Shown here piece after piece: positions 47,471 to 56,234 of a stretch of 64,000 bases of DNA; the first letter of the stretch is position 1, and every line of letters starts with the position of its first letter. Under the pieces are notes generated by a model that did not search any database, had not been told where the DNA came from, and worked only from the letters and a program-made list of their open reading frames with translations. The DNA is from Thermococcus onnurineus NA1 (GTDB lineage: Archaea > Methanobacteriota_B > Thermococci > Thermococcales > Thermococcaceae), in assembly GCF_000018365.1 (NCBI RefSeq), contig NC_011529.1, positions 620,001-684,000 on the forward strand. Direction: 5' to 3'. The position numbers and the translations under genes are program-made.

Positions 47471-48910
47471 TCAGCCCTTCGCAACACCCATCGGGCGCAT
47501 CCTGGCGACGAGCTTGGCAATGCCAGCCTCGTGGACGACGTTAACAACGTTGTCAACGCTCTTGTAAGCGCCTGGGGCCTCTTCAGCGACGACCCTGAGG
47601 CTTGCCGCCCGGATATAGACGCCCTTCTGGAGGAGCTCGTTCTTAAGCCTGTCACCGCGATACTGTCTGGTTGCCGCTTTTCTGCTTAGGAGCCTTCCGG
47701 CACCATGGCAGGTTGAACCGAAGGTTTCCTTCATAGAACCTTCCGCTCCAGCAAGAACGTAGCTGGCGGTACCCATCGAGCCAGGAATGAGAACCGGCTG
47801 GCCAACGTCCCTGTAAGCCTTCGGCACATCTGGATGACCGGCTGGGAAGGCCCTGGTAGCGCCCTTCCTGTGGACGACGACCCTGACCTTCTTTCCATCA
47901 ACCTCGTGCTCCTCGACCTTTGCTATGTTATGGGCAACGTCGTAAACGATGGTCATCTCCATGTCCTCGGCTTTGCGCTTAAAGACCTCCTCAAAGCTCT
48001 CCCTGACCCAGTGGGTTATCATCTGCCTGTTGGCCCAGGCGAAGTTTGCTGCCGCCTTCATTGCGCTGAAGTACCTCTGGCCCTCTTCGCTCTGGAAGGG
48101 AACGCTGACGAGCTCGCGGTCGGGCCATGGAACTCCGTACTTCCTGTTGGCCTTCTCCATCACGCGAAGATAGTCGCTTGCGACCTGGTGGCCGAGACCC
48201 CTACTTCCGGTGTGAACCATCACAACTACTTGGCCCTCGAAAAGGCCGTAGGCCTTCGCCACTTCCTCGTCGTAGATTCTGTCAATGACCTGAACTTCGA
48301 GGAAGTGGTTTCCCGAGCCAAGGGAACCGAGCTGTGGAGCTCCCCTCTGCTTGGCCTTCTGGCTGACGGCATTGGGATCCGCGCCCTCCATCCTGCCGCC
48401 TTCCTCAAGGTGCTCAAGATCATCCTTCCAGCCATAGCCGTTGTCAACTGCCCACTTGGCACCGTCGGCTAAAACATCATCCAGCTGGCTCCAGTGGAGC
48501 CTCACTCTACCCTTGCTTCCCAAACCGGAGGGAACGTTTTTGAAGAGCGTGTCGACGAGCTCCTTGATCTTCGGCCTGACTTCCTTTTCAGTTAGGTTCG
48601 TGCGGATAAGACGGACACCACAGTTTATGTCATAGCCGACTCCACCGGGGCTGATAACTCCTTCCTTAACGTCAAAAGCGGCGACGCCCCCTATCGGGAA
48701 GCCATAACCCTGATGACCGTCGGGCATGACTATGGAATACTTGTAGATGCCAGGAAGCATGGCAACATTTGCCGCCTGCTCAAGTGTTCTGTCCTGGCGC
48801 ATCTTCTCTATGAGTTGGTCGTCAGCATAAACCCTGCCCGGAACGCGCATTCTTTTATCAAACTTCGGTATCTCCCACCTTATCTTGTCAATTCTCTTCA
48901 GCGGAATCAT
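47471..48910 (-). CDS. rtcB: tRNA-splicing ligase RtcB
   Basis: RtcB joins 2',3'-cyclic phosphate and 5'-hydroxyl RNA ends using GTP and Mn2+, chiefly for tRNA exon ligation. The 479-residue protein is uninterrupted by an intein, unlike some Pyrococcus orthologues. Metal-binding and active-site motifs are [26 protein letters not shown] and [16 protein letters not shown]. The guanylylated histidine lies in [13 protein letters not shown]. moaC follows on the same strand, and the archease operon lies about 1.4 kb upstream, which fits archease's role as RtcB activator. Confidence 0.97.
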   Translation of the reverse strand: MIPLKRIDKIRWEIPKFDKRMRVPGRVYADDQLIEKMRQDRTLEQAANVAMLPGIYKYSIVMPDGHQGYGFPIGGVAAFDVKEGVISPGGVGYDINCGVRLIRTNLTEKEVRPKIKELVDTLFKNVPSGLGSKGRVRLHWSQLDDVLADGAKWAVDNGYGWKDDLEHLEEGGRMEGADPNAVSQKAKQRGAPQLGSLGSGNHFLEVQVIDRIYDEEVAKAYGLFEGQVVVMVHTGSRGLGHQVASDYLRVMEKANRKYGVPWPDRELVSVPFQSEEGQRYFSAMKAAANFAWANRQMITHWVRESFEEVFKRKAEDMEMTIVYDVAHNIAKVEEHEVDGKKVRVVVHRKGATRAFPAGHPDVPKAYRDVGQPVLIPGSMGTASYVLAGAEGSMKETFGSTCHGAGRLLSRKAATRQYRGDRLKNELLQKGVYIRAASLRVVAEEAPGAYKSVDNVVNVVHEAGIAKLVARMRPMGVAKG

Positions 48911-48969
48911 CCTCTCACCCCCGTTTTAAATCCCCCCGAAGTTATTTAAGCTTTAGCTGGACTGAAGTG

Positions 48970-49416
48970 TTACTCCAGCTTCAGTCTTCTCTCCTTCGGC
49001 ACGTAGTTGATGAGCCTGCCCTCCTTGGCTTTGGCCGAACCGAGGTAGTAGCTCCCCCACTTGACAATGACCCAGCCGTGAAGGTCTTCGTCAATCTCAA
49101 CGCTCTCGCCGGCAAGATAGCGCTTGGCTCGCTCTTTATCCAGCTCAACAATGTTCTTTGTCGCTTTTGGGCCAACCAGGAAGCTCCCTTCGATGGTGAG
49201 CCTTATACCGTCGCTCTCGATCCTGCCAAAATAGACCCCCTGTCTGTCCGTGCTTTTCACCTCAAAGTCACAAGGCTTGTATGCATAGACCTTATGGTAT
49301 CTGCCGCGTATCTCGTAGATTAACTCCGGGGCGTAGCCATAATTCTCAAGTAAAAGCTTCTTCACAAGCTCGGTATCGTCCGTCTTCCCTATCTCTCCCC
49401 TAGGGTTCTCGCTCAT
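48970..49416 (-). CDS. PUA-like protein encoded with the Trm4-type methyltransferase
   Basis: A 148-residue protein resembling the C-terminal PUA-like domain found on RsmF/Nop2-type RNA m5C methyltransferases. Its conserved stretches include GVYFGRIESDGIRLTIEGSF, LDKERAKRYLAGESV and the closing GWVIVKWGSYYLGSAKAKEG. Here the domain is encoded separately. It overlaps the end of the methyltransferase gene by four bases, so the two are translationally coupled and probably form a complex or share RNA substrates. The start follows a GAGAGG-like site inside the upstream gene. The exact RNA target is unknown. Confidence 0.75.
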   Translation of the reverse strand: MSENPRGEIGKTDDTELVKKLLLENYGYAPELIYEIRGRYHKVYAYKPCDFEVKSTDRQGVYFGRIESDGIRLTIEGSFLVGPKATKNIVELDKERAKRYLAGESVEIDEDLHGWVIVKWGSYYLGSAKAKEGRLINYVPKERRLKLE

Positions 49417-50351
49417 GCTTCTCCCTCCCCGGGCTTCACTATCTTCGCAATGAAGAATGCTTCAGTGTCGTTGTCGTTGGGATGAATCCTGAGGGTTTTC
49501 CTAAGCTCTTCTGAGTAGGTTCTACCCTCCCACTCGAGAACGGGTTCGCTTGTCTTCACAGGCAGGTCTATATCATCCAGCCTCGCGTCCGTCTTCCTCA
49601 GGAGGTAGTCAACCACCTCCTCGTTCTCCAGCGGGTCTATGGTGCAGGTGGAGTAAACGAGCACTCCACCTGGTTTGAGGGCTTTGTATGCTGCAAGGAT
49701 AAGCCTCTTCTGGATGTTCATGTATTTGACGACTCCCCTGAGCCTCCATCCGGTCAGGAACTTCCAGCTCTTTCTTATCATGCCAACGCTTGAGCAGGGG
49801 GCATCGAGTAGAACTCTGTCGAAGGTATTCTCAAACCTTCCGAAGTATGCACCATCGCGCGTCGTCACGCGGGTGTTCAAGACGCCCATCCTGTTGAGGT
49901 TCGCTATGAGTATATTTGCCCTGTCTATCTTGGGGTCATTGGCTATTATGCAACCCTCGTTTTCCATGTACTGTGCTATCTGCCCGGTTTTGGAGCCCGG
50001 CGCGGCGGCCATGTCGAGAACGAGCTCTCCAGGCTTTGGGTCAAGAACAACTGGCGGAATCATTGAGCTGGCTTCTTGCCCGAAGACCAGACCCAGACTG
50101 TGCTCCGGAACTCTGGCGAGGTTATCTACGTTGATAAAGAAGCCCTCCCTGACCCATGGGATCGGCTCGAGCTTGTAATCCTCACTCAGGCGTTCAACTA
50201 CAACCTCAAGCGGGGCCTTGAGCGTGTTCACCCTTATGCTCTGCCGGAGCGGCTTGACTATGAACTCCCAAAACTCGTCAGTATCCTCTATCTGGGAATA
50301 GCGCTCGTAAAACTCCTGGTTGGCCTCCCTGATCTCGTCCCTCACGCTCAT
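49413..50351 (-). CDS. tRNA/rRNA cytosine-C5 methyltransferase, NSUN/Trm4 type
   Basis: A 312-residue SAM enzyme of the Nop2/Sun family. The SAM loop is LDMAAAPGSKTGQIAQYM, motif IV is DRVLLDAPCSSVGMIRKSW and the catalytic motif VI is VLVYSTCTIDPLENEEVVDY; the two cysteines (PCS and TCT) do release and nucleophilic attack. The orthologue next to archease in Pyrococcus abyssi makes tRNA m5C, and archease sharpens its specificity. Here too the archease gene ends 9 bp upstream of this start. Together with the following PUA-like gene it forms a three-gene operon. Confidence 0.9.
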   Translation of the reverse strand: MSVRDEIREANQEFYERYSQIEDTDEFWEFIVKPLRQSIRVNTLKAPLEVVVERLSEDYKLEPIPWVREGFFINVDNLARVPEHSLGLVFGQEASSMIPPVVLDPKPGELVLDMAAAPGSKTGQIAQYMENEGCIIANDPKIDRANILIANLNRMGVLNTRVTTRDGAYFGRFENTFDRVLLDAPCSSVGMIRKSWKFLTGWRLRGVVKYMNIQKRLILAAYKALKPGGVLVYSTCTIDPLENEEVVDYLLRKTDARLDDIDLPVKTSEPVLEWEGRTYSEELRKTLRIHPNDNDTEAFFIAKIVKPGEGEA

Positions 50352-50360
50352 CTGACCACC

Positions 50361-50789
50361 TCATAAATCGGGCACGAGCTGGACCATCCATCTCCCGTCT
50401 GACAGTTTTTCAATCCTCATGTCGTGGTAGGTTATGGCCTTGACCTCTTCCTTGGGCTCGTGCTTCTCGTAATTGAGGGGCTCACCGTAGGCCCTGGCCC
50501 TGAGCCTATAGCCATCCTCAGTCTTCTCGATTTTGACCTTGAAGTCCCCAAAGACGAGACCGTCCATCTCATGAAGCACCAAGAGCTCCTCAAGGAACAG
50601 GTAGAGCAAAGCCTCCAGGTCTTCAGCCTCAACCTCAAGTTCTCTCACTTCCTTCGGCTCGACCTTCCTCACATCGACCATGACATCAAAGAGCGCCAAC
50701 GCGACAGCTTCAAAGGCCTCCTCAAGGGTCTCACCGTACCCGCGGATTCCAATGTCCGCGGTGTGCTCGTAGTGTTCCCACTCGCGCAT
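50361..50789 (-). CDS. Archease
   Basis: A 142-residue protein that activates RtcB guanylylation and also modulates the Trm4-type methyltransferase. The signature [20 protein letters not shown] is at residues 7-26, with [17 protein letters not shown] centrally and [11 protein letters not shown] towards the C-terminus; the metal-binding Asp and His lie in these. ATG 50789 follows a perfect GGAGGTGAG and is about 20 bp from a TATA-like element near 50806-50816. The longer open frame to 51254 lies antisense to panB and is spurious. First gene of the archease-methyltransferase-PUA operon. Confidence 0.94.
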   Translation of the reverse strand: MREWEHYEHTADIGIRGYGETLEEAFEAVALALFDVMVDVRKVEPKEVRELEVEAEDLEALLYLFLEELLVLHEMDGLVFGDFKVKIEKTEDGYRLRARAYGEPLNYEKHEPKEEVKAITYHDMRIEKLSDGRWMVQLVPDL

Positions 50790-50846
50790 ACCCTCACCTC
50801 CAGAAGACTTATAGGGACGAGGGTTTATTAGGCTAAGGGTGAGAGC

Positions 50847-51704
50847 ATGAGGGAGATAACCCCAAGGACGATTATGGAGATGAAGGGCAAAGAGAAAATC
50901 GCCATGATAACAGCTTACGATTATCCTTCCGCGCTCATAGCGGACAGAGCAGGAATGGACATCGTATTCATCGGAGATTCTCTTGGCATGGTCGTTTACG
51001 GTGAGCCAAACACACTGGCTGTTTCTATGGATCAGATGGTTCTCCACACGAGGGCCGTTGCCAAAGCCGTCAAGCGGGCGCTCGTTCTGGCCGATATGCC
51101 CTTCGGAAGCTACGAGGTTGACGTTGAAGAAGGCATCAGGAATGCCATCAGGCTGATTCAGGCAGGTGCGGATGCCGTTAAAATAGAGGGCGGTTATGAT
51201 CATAAAAAGCTCGTTAAGAGGCTCGTCCGCATGGGAATTCCAGTTATGGGGCATACCGGCTTAACTCCACAGCGCTACCTCAGGTTGGGAGGCTATCGCC
51301 TGATGGGCGAAACCGAGGAGGAGATCGAGGAAATCCTGCGCGATGCCAAGGCCCTCGAAAAAGCCGGAGCATTTGCTGTCGTTCTGGAGTTCACGCTTGC
51401 TGATGTTGCCAAGCTTGTAACCGAGGAGGTCTCCATTCCGACCATCGGCATCGGGGCTGGGCCATACGTGGATGGACAGGTTCTGGTCTGGCATGACATC
51501 CTCGGGATTTACGAGAACGTCCCGCCTTTCGTCAAGAAGTACGCTGACATAGGTGGGATGATCCGCCTCGCCCTTGAGAACTACCGCGAAGAGGTCAAGA
51601 ACGGTTCTTTCCCCGCAAAGGAGCACTACTGGGAGTTCCTCGACAAAGAGGACTTCAGGAGAAAAACCAGGAATGTCCTCGAAAGATTGAGCGAGGATGA
51701 TTGA
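50847..51704 (+). CDS. panB: 3-methyl-2-oxobutanoate hydroxymethyltransferase PanB
   Basis: PanB makes ketopantoate, the first committed step of coenzyme A synthesis. The 285-residue protein has [56 protein letters not shown] and the catalytic-glutamate strand [16 protein letters not shown], then [20 protein letters not shown]. Full length for the family. It is divergent from archease, with overlapping promoter space of 57 bp, and directly abuts the downstream glycosyltransferase gene, so the two are co-transcribed even though no functional link is obvious. Confidence 0.96.
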   Translation: MREITPRTIMEMKGKEKIAMITAYDYPSALIADRAGMDIVFIGDSLGMVVYGEPNTLAVSMDQMVLHTRAVAKAVKRALVLADMPFGSYEVDVEEGIRNAIRLIQAGADAVKIEGGYDHKKLVKRLVRMGIPVMGHTGLTPQRYLRLGGYRLMGETEEEIEEILRDAKALEKAGAFAVVLEFTLADVAKLVTEEVSIPTIGIGAGPYVDGQVLVWHDILGIYENVPPFVKKYADIGGMIRLALENYREEVKNGSFPAKEHYWEFLDKEDFRRKTRNVLERLSEDD

Positions 51705-52370
51705 ATGCTGGAAGGCAAGAGAATAACCGTCATAATTCCAGCCTACAATGAGGCAAAACGGATCGGAAAAGTCCTCGAGAGAATTCCAGAGTTCGTGGAT
51801 GAAGTAATCGTCGTGGACGATGGAAGCAACGACAACACCCACTGGGTAGCCGTTGAATACAGCAAAAAAGATTCCAGAATCAAAGCGTTGAGACTCGAGA
51901 AGAACAGCGGAAAAGGAGCGGCCATGAGGGAGGGCGTGAAGGAAGCTACTGGAGAGATCATAGTTTTCATGGACGCCGACGGCCAGCACAGGCCGGAGGA
52001 AATAATAAACCTCGTTGAGCCAATAGTTAGAGAGGACGCAGACTTCGTTATCGGCGCGAGGAAGTTTGAGGTTCAGGGTAAGAGACCGCTCCACAGAAGG
52101 CTGAGCAACATAATAACAACCAGGCTTTTGAGGCTCAAGCTGAGGCAGTACGTTTACGACACCCAGAGCGGCTTCAGGGCAATGAAGAGGGAGTTCGTGC
52201 CGACTATTGAAAGCGACCGCTACGAGGTTGAAACTGAGATGCTCATCAAGGCGACGAAGATGGGAGCGAGGATTAAAGAAGTACCCGTCAGTATGATTTA
52301 CGGTATTGAAACAGGCCACTTCCGTCTTGAGGACGTCTTCCGTTTCCTCTGGGCCCTCCTCAAGTTCTGA
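51705..52370 (+). CDS. Family 2 glycosyltransferase, dolichol-phosphate-sugar synthase-like
   Basis: A 221-residue GT-A fold enzyme. The donor-binding strand is ITVIIPAYNEAKRIGKVL near the N-terminus; VDEVIVVDDGSNDNT and IIVFMDADGQHRPEEI carry the nucleotide- and metal-binding aspartates, and DTQSGFRAMKR is the acceptor region of Dpm-type proteins. It would transfer a sugar from a nucleotide donor to a dolichol phosphate carrier for N-glycosylation or glycolipids. There are no membrane helices. The ATG follows the panB stop without a gap. The end overlaps the convergent EamA gene by 11 bp. Confidence 0.88.
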   Translation: MLEGKRITVIIPAYNEAKRIGKVLERIPEFVDEVIVVDDGSNDNTHWVAVEYSKKDSRIKALRLEKNSGKGAAMREGVKEATGEIIVFMDADGQHRPEEIINLVEPIVREDADFVIGARKFEVQGKRPLHRRLSNIITTRLLRLKLRQYVYDTQSGFRAMKREFVPTIESDRYEVETEMLIKATKMGARIKEVPVSMIYGIETGHFRLEDVFRFLWALLKF

Positions 52371-53202
52371 GCTCACTCTTTACTTTTACTGCACCCAGCG
52401 TTCCGAGGGTTATGAGGAGAAAACCGATGGCATGATAGAGCGTGAAGCTTTCACCGAGGAGCACGCCTATTCCAATCGCCACTGCAGGAGCGGGCGTTAT
52501 TATCGCCGTCGCCTTCGAAAGGTTGATGAGCTTTATCGACTTGTACCAGACTATCTGGCCTAAAGCTATTATCATGCCCTCGGCGATGACAAACCTGGAA
52601 AGCTCCAAACTAGTAGCAGCCGCCAGAGGGAAGAGCAGTAAAAAGCCGAAGGTGTTTCTCAGTGCTGCTATTATAATCGGACCGTATGAGAGCCTTTTGG
52701 CTATAACGTGGCCGAGCTGCCAGAAGAGTGGGACGAGCAGAAGCAGAAAGTCCCCAAGGTGAAGTTCCAGAGAACGGCCCTGGGTGATCACGAAGGTTAA
52801 ACCGGCGAGTATAAAGAGAGAATAGCCCACTAGCCGCCGGGTTATCCGCTCCCCAAGAAAGAGCCACGAGAGGAAGAAGGAGAAGAGCACTTCGCTCCTT
52901 GTTATGAGTGCGGCATTTATGGCAGTGCTCATTCGCGCGCCGAAGGAATAGGCAAGATAAGCCAGTGCAGTTCCAAATAATCCCACAAAAAAGGCCTTCC
53001 TGAGGTCTCCTGGATTGTCCCGGATCTCCCGCCAATCCCCACTCAAAAACAGACTTCCCCAGAGTATCAGGGAGGCCGTGAGAGCTGAAAAGGCGGCAAA
53101 ACTAATTGGGTTTGATGGGTTTGACTTTATCACGACTGGCTCAAGGCCGTAGATGAACATCCCAGTTATCGCCAGGAGTGTCCCGAGGGATTCCCTCTCC
53201 AT
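52360..53202 (-). CDS. EamA/DMT-superfamily transporter
   Basis: A 280-residue membrane protein with about ten hydrophobic helices in two EamA repeats. The repeat start is LLAITGMFIYGLEPVVIKSN, and the repeat junctions show FFSFFLSWLFLGERITRRLV and AIGIGVLLGESFTLYHAIGF, the usual glycine- and glutamate-containing ends of EamA units. Members export or import amino acids, nucleotide bases or metabolites; the substrate cannot be predicted. The gene is monocistronic, with a TATA-like GCTTATAAATCC near 53223-53235 on one strand and a weak site on the other. Confidence 0.88.
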   Translation of the reverse strand: MERESLGTLLAITGMFIYGLEPVVIKSNPSNPISFAAFSALTASLILWGSLFLSGDWREIRDNPGDLRKAFFVGLFGTALAYLAYSFGARMSTAINAALITRSEVLFSFFLSWLFLGERITRRLVGYSLFILAGLTFVITQGRSLELHLGDFLLLLVPLFWQLGHVIAKRLSYGPIIIAALRNTFGFLLLFPLAAATSLELSRFVIAEGMIIALGQIVWYKSIKLINLSKATAIITPAPAVAIGIGVLLGESFTLYHAIGFLLITLGTLGAVKVKSELRT

Positions 53203-53260
53203 GGTTTTCCTGTTCTCCTTTCTTGCTTATAAATCCTCAGGAGGGTTCGTAAGACCGCTT

Positions 53261-53383
53261 CTAATGTCCCAATAGCCCATATAGGGAAAGAGTAATAACT
53301 GCCATATCTTGGATTTTGTCCAATATGATGCTGAAGCTCCAGATTGTGAGGACAAATGTAACAATAAAATAATCAAAGTCCAA
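53261..53383 (-). CDS. Possible very small leaderless membrane protein
   Basis: A 40-residue frame from TTG 53383 encodes two hydrophobic stretches (FDYFIVTFVLTIWSFSIILD and MAVITLSLYGLLG). A TATA-like GTTATTTAAGC at about 53398-53408 sits the right distance upstream for a leaderless mRNA. No ribosome site is visible and the family is unknown. The same TATA element is symmetric enough to serve the plus-strand gene at 53454. Judged possible only. Confidence 0.3.
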   Translation of the reverse strand: MDFDYFIVTFVLTIWSFSIILDKIQDMAVITLSLYGLLGH

Positions 53384-53453
53384 CTTAACGTCACAACGCT
53401 TAAATAACGCTATACGGATAATAAAAAATAAAAAATGGGGAAAGACAGTGGCC

Positions 53454-53879
53454 ATGATAGCTCTCAAATCAGCAACCATTAAGCGCATAGAAGCCCTGGG
53501 GTTCACCATAGTAGTGGTTACTGTTCTCATAATCGCGCCAATACTATGGGGGGCTTCATATAACTTCAAGGAGGATATCCTAATAGAGCCGGGGGATTAC
53601 AAGGTCTACAAGCTAGACGGCTACGAGTGGAGCATGCTCCATTTTTTGATAGAGTCCGACAGACCTGTTACAGTATGCATCACCGATGAAACTGGCCTCA
53701 GAATGCTAAAATCTGGAGAAGGGATGATATGCCTCTTTAGGGTTGACAGCACCACCAGCGTGGAGAGAGTCTGGAGATTTCCCAAAAGAGGCCCCCTGTA
53801 TCTGGTCATAATATCCGACTCGACCGATGAGCCAACCTCCGTCCATCTCCAGGTGGAGGGCGGCCTTATTCTGTGGTGA
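53454..53879 (+). CDS. Hypothetical protein with single N-terminal membrane helix
   Basis: A 141-residue protein with one N-terminal hydrophobic helix (GFTIVVVTVLIIAPILWGAS) and a mainly beta-stranded outer domain (LIEPGDYKVYKLDGYEWSML, RRGPLYLVIISDS in approximate order). The layout, a signal anchor followed by a beta-rich domain, suggests an exported or surface-facing protein. No family is recognised. ATG 53454 is taken over GTG 53448; neither has a strong ribosome site, which weakens confidence in the exact start. The gene sits alone in a low-density stretch beside tRNA-Thr. Confidence 0.55.
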   Translation: MIALKSATIKRIEALGFTIVVVTVLIIAPILWGASYNFKEDILIEPGDYKVYKLDGYEWSMLHFLIESDRPVTVCITDETGLRMLKSGEGMICLFRVDSTTSVERVWRFPKRGPLYLVIISDSTDEPTSVHLQVEGGLILW

Positions 53880-53929
53880 GGTGTAGATCAACGTTAGTTG
53901 ATGGCAACAATGAAGGCTGTTCTGGAGAG

Positions 53930-54070
53930 GTTTTATAGATACATGCAGTCACACAAAAGTTCACATCACGCTTAGTCCGCAGGTCATCGAAATGCTTGAC
54001 AAAGCCAATGTATAACAGGAGCCGTTTCATAGAAGACGCCATTTTGGCAAGGCTTTCTTCGAAAGGAAGG
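53930..54070 (+). pseudogene. Decayed ribbon-helix-helix (CopG-like) regulator
   Basis: Between the hypothetical gene and tRNA-Thr the plus strand reads KVHITLSPQVIEMLDKANV then a stop, and in another frame NRSRFIEDAILARLSSKGR. Joined by restoring two bases in TATA near 54010 this gives the strand-helix-turn-helix pattern of CopG-type DNA-binding proteins (VHITL..., then RSRFIEDAI). No start codon is in frame. It is likely a small regulator or antitoxin gene lost by frameshift. No partner toxin is seen. Confidence 0.45.
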
Positions 54071-54094
54071 CTTTTCAGAAGGGAGGAACGGTTG

Positions 54095-54171
54095 TGGAGC
54101 CGGGAGCGGGATTTGAACCCGCGACCTGCGGATTACGAGTCCGCCGCCCTGCCGAGCTAGGCTACCCCGGC
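54095..54171 (-). tRNA. tRNA-Thr (anticodon CGU)
   Basis: Read on the minus strand the acceptor GCCGGGG pairs with TCCCGGC (one G-U pair), the anticodon stem GCGGA/TCCGC encloses CTCGTAA (anticodon CGT) and the T-arm reads GCGGGTTCAAATCCCGC. CCA is encoded at 54095-54097. There is no intron. Confidence 0.97.
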
Positions 54172-54195
54172 GTCCCATGTTAAGGGCTCTGGAGA

Positions 54196-54207
54196 CCTTT
54201 ATAAGTT
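54196..54207 (-). promoter_or_regulatory. TATA box of tRNA-Thr
   Basis: The minus strand reads AACTTATAAAGG, about 30 bp before the first tRNA base, just after the PAP2-like gene's stop. Confidence 0.6.
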
Positions 54208-54211
54208 TTTC

Positions 54212-55027
54212 TCAGGGAGTCCCAAGGAGATTGCTGATAAGCTGGCTCCAGTACTGAGGATCAGCGGCTAGAAAGAGGACGATTACACCAATGAAGAAGC
54301 TCAGAACCGCCAGCCGTCTTAAATATGAAAGCTCCAGCCCGCACAACATTGCTGGAAGTCTTGGAGAATAACCTGCTGTGAGCCTCGAAACGATCACTGC
54401 AAGGACCATTCCAGTTATTATGTCGTAGATCCAGTGGTGGCCAAGGAAGAGCGTCGTGAAGGGTATCAACGAGTTAAGGACAATGAGAGTCGCACCAATC
54501 TTCTCCTTCCGGTACCTCCAGAGTGTAATTATGTTGACCATAGCGAACGTGTTGTGAAGGGAAGGCAGGACGAACTCCTGTCTGGTCAAATAGGTGCTCT
54601 CCGAGATATATCCAGGCAGGTTGTAGACCAGATGGGGCGCGTGGACGTGGACGATCAAATATATTGACCCTGCCACGGTGTAGGAGAGGAGGTATCTAAT
54701 GAAAAGCTCGTCCGAAGCTTCCAGATCCCTTTTGTAGAGGAGCAGATACGCAACGGCGAGGGCTATTGAGCCCGAAAAACCAAGGTAGTACACACCTTCA
54801 AAGAGCCAGTAAAGGAGAGGGAGACTTTTTGTAAATTCGATGAGGCCGATCACAAAATCTCTGGAGGTGAACGGGAGCTGTAGGAGGTAGTGGGTGACGT
54901 CAACGCTGTACCTACCGAGAAAACCGTAAGAGAGCCCAAATAGAAGCCACCCGAAGTAACTTATAAAGAAGGCGTTTAGCCTCACGAGGATCTCCCAGTC
55001 GTTGGTGAGCTCCCGCAGCTTTAACAT
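54212..55027 (-). CDS. PAP2-superfamily membrane phosphatase/transferase-like protein
   Basis: A 271-residue polytopic protein (about six helices) with the PAP2 catalytic motifs: a C2-like stretch FVLPSLHNTFA and a C3-like LFLGHHWIYDIITGMV, whose histidines act in phosphoryl transfer. The pattern is closest to PAP2 proteins of the inositol-phosphorylceramide synthase or dolichyl-pyrophosphatase sort. Likely substrates are isoprenoid or lipid phosphates in the cytoplasmic membrane. ATG 55027 is chosen for the GGGGG site upstream and a TATA-like AAAAGGTTAAATATTT at about 55048-55063; the longer frame crosses this promoter. Confidence 0.78.
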   Translation of the reverse strand: MLKLRELTNDWEILVRLNAFFISYFGWLLFGLSYGFLGRYSVDVTHYLLQLPFTSRDFVIGLIEFTKSLPLLYWLFEGVYYLGFSGSIALAVAYLLLYKRDLEASDELFIRYLLSYTVAGSIYLIVHVHAPHLVYNLPGYISESTYLTRQEFVLPSLHNTFAMVNIITLWRYRKEKIGATLIVLNSLIPFTTLFLGHHWIYDIITGMVLAVIVSRLTAGYSPRLPAMLCGLELSYLRRLAVLSFFIGVIVLFLAADPQYWSQLISNLLGTP

Positions 55028-55165
55028 AATATTACCCCCAGTGGTGAAATATTTAACCTTTTCGCCTTTAATATTTAACATTCAAGATATGAATTGCCCT
55101 TCTCTGTGGCGTTTGGAGTCCAAGCCCTTAAAAACTCTCCGAACAAAGGGATGGTGGTGAGACCA

Positions 55166-55612
55166 ATGGAGATCCCGGGTTACGGAGAGATAGAAGCCGA
55201 AACAGTAGTGTTCGACCTCAACGGCACCCTTGGCGTCAGCGGCAGGGTGGATGAAGAAGTAAAACACCTCCTCGAGAGGTTGTCAGATAGGTACACCGTC
55301 GTCATTCTGAGCGCAGACACCTTCGGGACGCTGGAGGAAGAGTTCAAAGGCCTTCCAGTAAGGATCGAGCGCGTTAAAGATGGAAGTGAAAAACTCGAGA
55401 AGGCCATGGCCTATGGCTCCTACATAGCTGTTGGCAACGGAAACAACGATGTGGCAATGCTCGAGAGCGCTGAATTGGCCTTCTGCGTCATAGGGCCAGA
55501 AGGAGCGACCGTCGAGGCCCTCCTCGCAAGTGACATTGTTGTCAAAGATGTAAAAGATGCAATAGCGATGCTTCTCGATGATAGGAAGCTCACAGCGACA
55601 CTGAGAGGGTGA
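55166..55612 (+). CDS. HAD-like hydrolase, soluble P-type-ATPase-like (COG4087 type)
   Basis: A 148-residue HAD-fold protein. Motif I is VVFDLNGTLGVSG, where the second aspartate of DxDxT is replaced by asparagine; motif II is VVILSADTFGTL, and motifs III and IV are the lysine near GSEKLEKA and VGNGNNDVAML. Without the acid/base aspartate it is more likely a transferase or regulatory protein than a classical phosphatase; this is characteristic of the small P-type-ATPase-like group. ATG 55166 follows GGTGGTGAG, with a TATA element CCCTTAAAAACTC near 55124-55136. The YigZ-like gene starts 3 bp after its stop. Confidence 0.82.
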   Translation: MEIPGYGEIEAETVVFDLNGTLGVSGRVDEEVKHLLERLSDRYTVVILSADTFGTLEEEFKGLPVRIERVKDGSEKLEKAMAYGSYIAVGNGNNDVAMLESAELAFCVIGPEGATVEALLASDIVVKDVKDAIAMLLDDRKLTATLRG

Positions 55613-55615
55613 GGT

Positions 55616-56233
55616 ATGGAATACAGGACGCTCAAGGGAGTGGGCACTGCCGAGCTTGTTGTCAAAAAGTCCGTCTTCATTGGCTACGCCTCGCCGGCCA
55701 GCTCAGAAGAGGAAGCTAAAGCATTCATAGCCAGGATAAAGGCTCACCACAACGATGCGACCCATAATGTCTCAGCCTACCTCATTAACGATGGGAAGAA
55801 CTTCGCCGTTCGCTACGATGACGATGGCGAGCCTAAAGGCTCAGCAGGAAAGCCTGTATTAAAGGTCATCCAGAACAAAGGTCTGAGCAATGTTGTTGTC
55901 GTTGTTACGCGCTACTTCGGCGGCATAAAGCTCGGCTACGGCGGGCTTGTTAAGGCCTACAGCGATGCGGCCAGCTTGGCCATAGATAATGCTGGCATCG
56001 TCGAAATCTACGAAACCGAGCGTTTTGAGGTTACCCTCCCCTACAACCTCTTCCACGTTGTAAAGGAGACCGTTGAGAAGGCTGGCGGCAGAATAGTGGA
56101 AGAGGAATACGGTGGGTTAGTTAGGTTCACGGTCGAGACGCGGAAGGGTGAAGCAGAGTCCCTGATGGAGCTCCTCACGGAGAGGACTAAGGGGAGAGTC
56201 AGACTGAGACCGCTGTTCATGAGGAGCCTGTGA
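55616..56233 (+). CDS. IMPACT/YigZ family protein
   Basis: A 205-residue protein of the UPF0029/IMPACT family. The N-terminal domain has the signature NVSAYLINDGKNFAVRYDDD followed by GEPKGSAGKPVLKVI and VVVVTRYFGGIKLGYGGLVK; the C-terminal domain is a ferredoxin-like DUF1949 fold. Relatives bind nucleic acids or ribosomes, and the eukaryotic one restrains Gcn2; the archaeal role is unknown. It forms an operon with the HAD gene upstream. A long palindrome occupies the short space to the convergent helicase gene. Confidence 0.9.
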   Translation: MEYRTLKGVGTAELVVKKSVFIGYASPASSEEEAKAFIARIKAHHNDATHNVSAYLINDGKNFAVRYDDDGEPKGSAGKPVLKVIQNKGLSNVVVVVTRYFGGIKLGYGGLVKAYSDAASLAIDNAGIVEIYETERFEVTLPYNLFHVVKETVEKAGGRIVEEEYGGLVRFTVETRKGEAESLMELLTERTKGRVRLRPLFMRSL

Positions 56234-56234
56234 T

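Noticed and set aside
47440-47655. N-terminal extension of MoaC
   Set aside because: It is antisense to the 3' end of rtcB; the MoaC fold starts at 47439.
50790-51254. N-terminal extension of archease to 51254
   Set aside because: It overlaps panB antisense, while ATG 50789 has a perfect ribosome site and starts the family domain.
51261-52376. A 371-codon minus-strand frame
   Set aside because: Antisense across panB and the glycosyltransferase gene, both of which have strong motifs.
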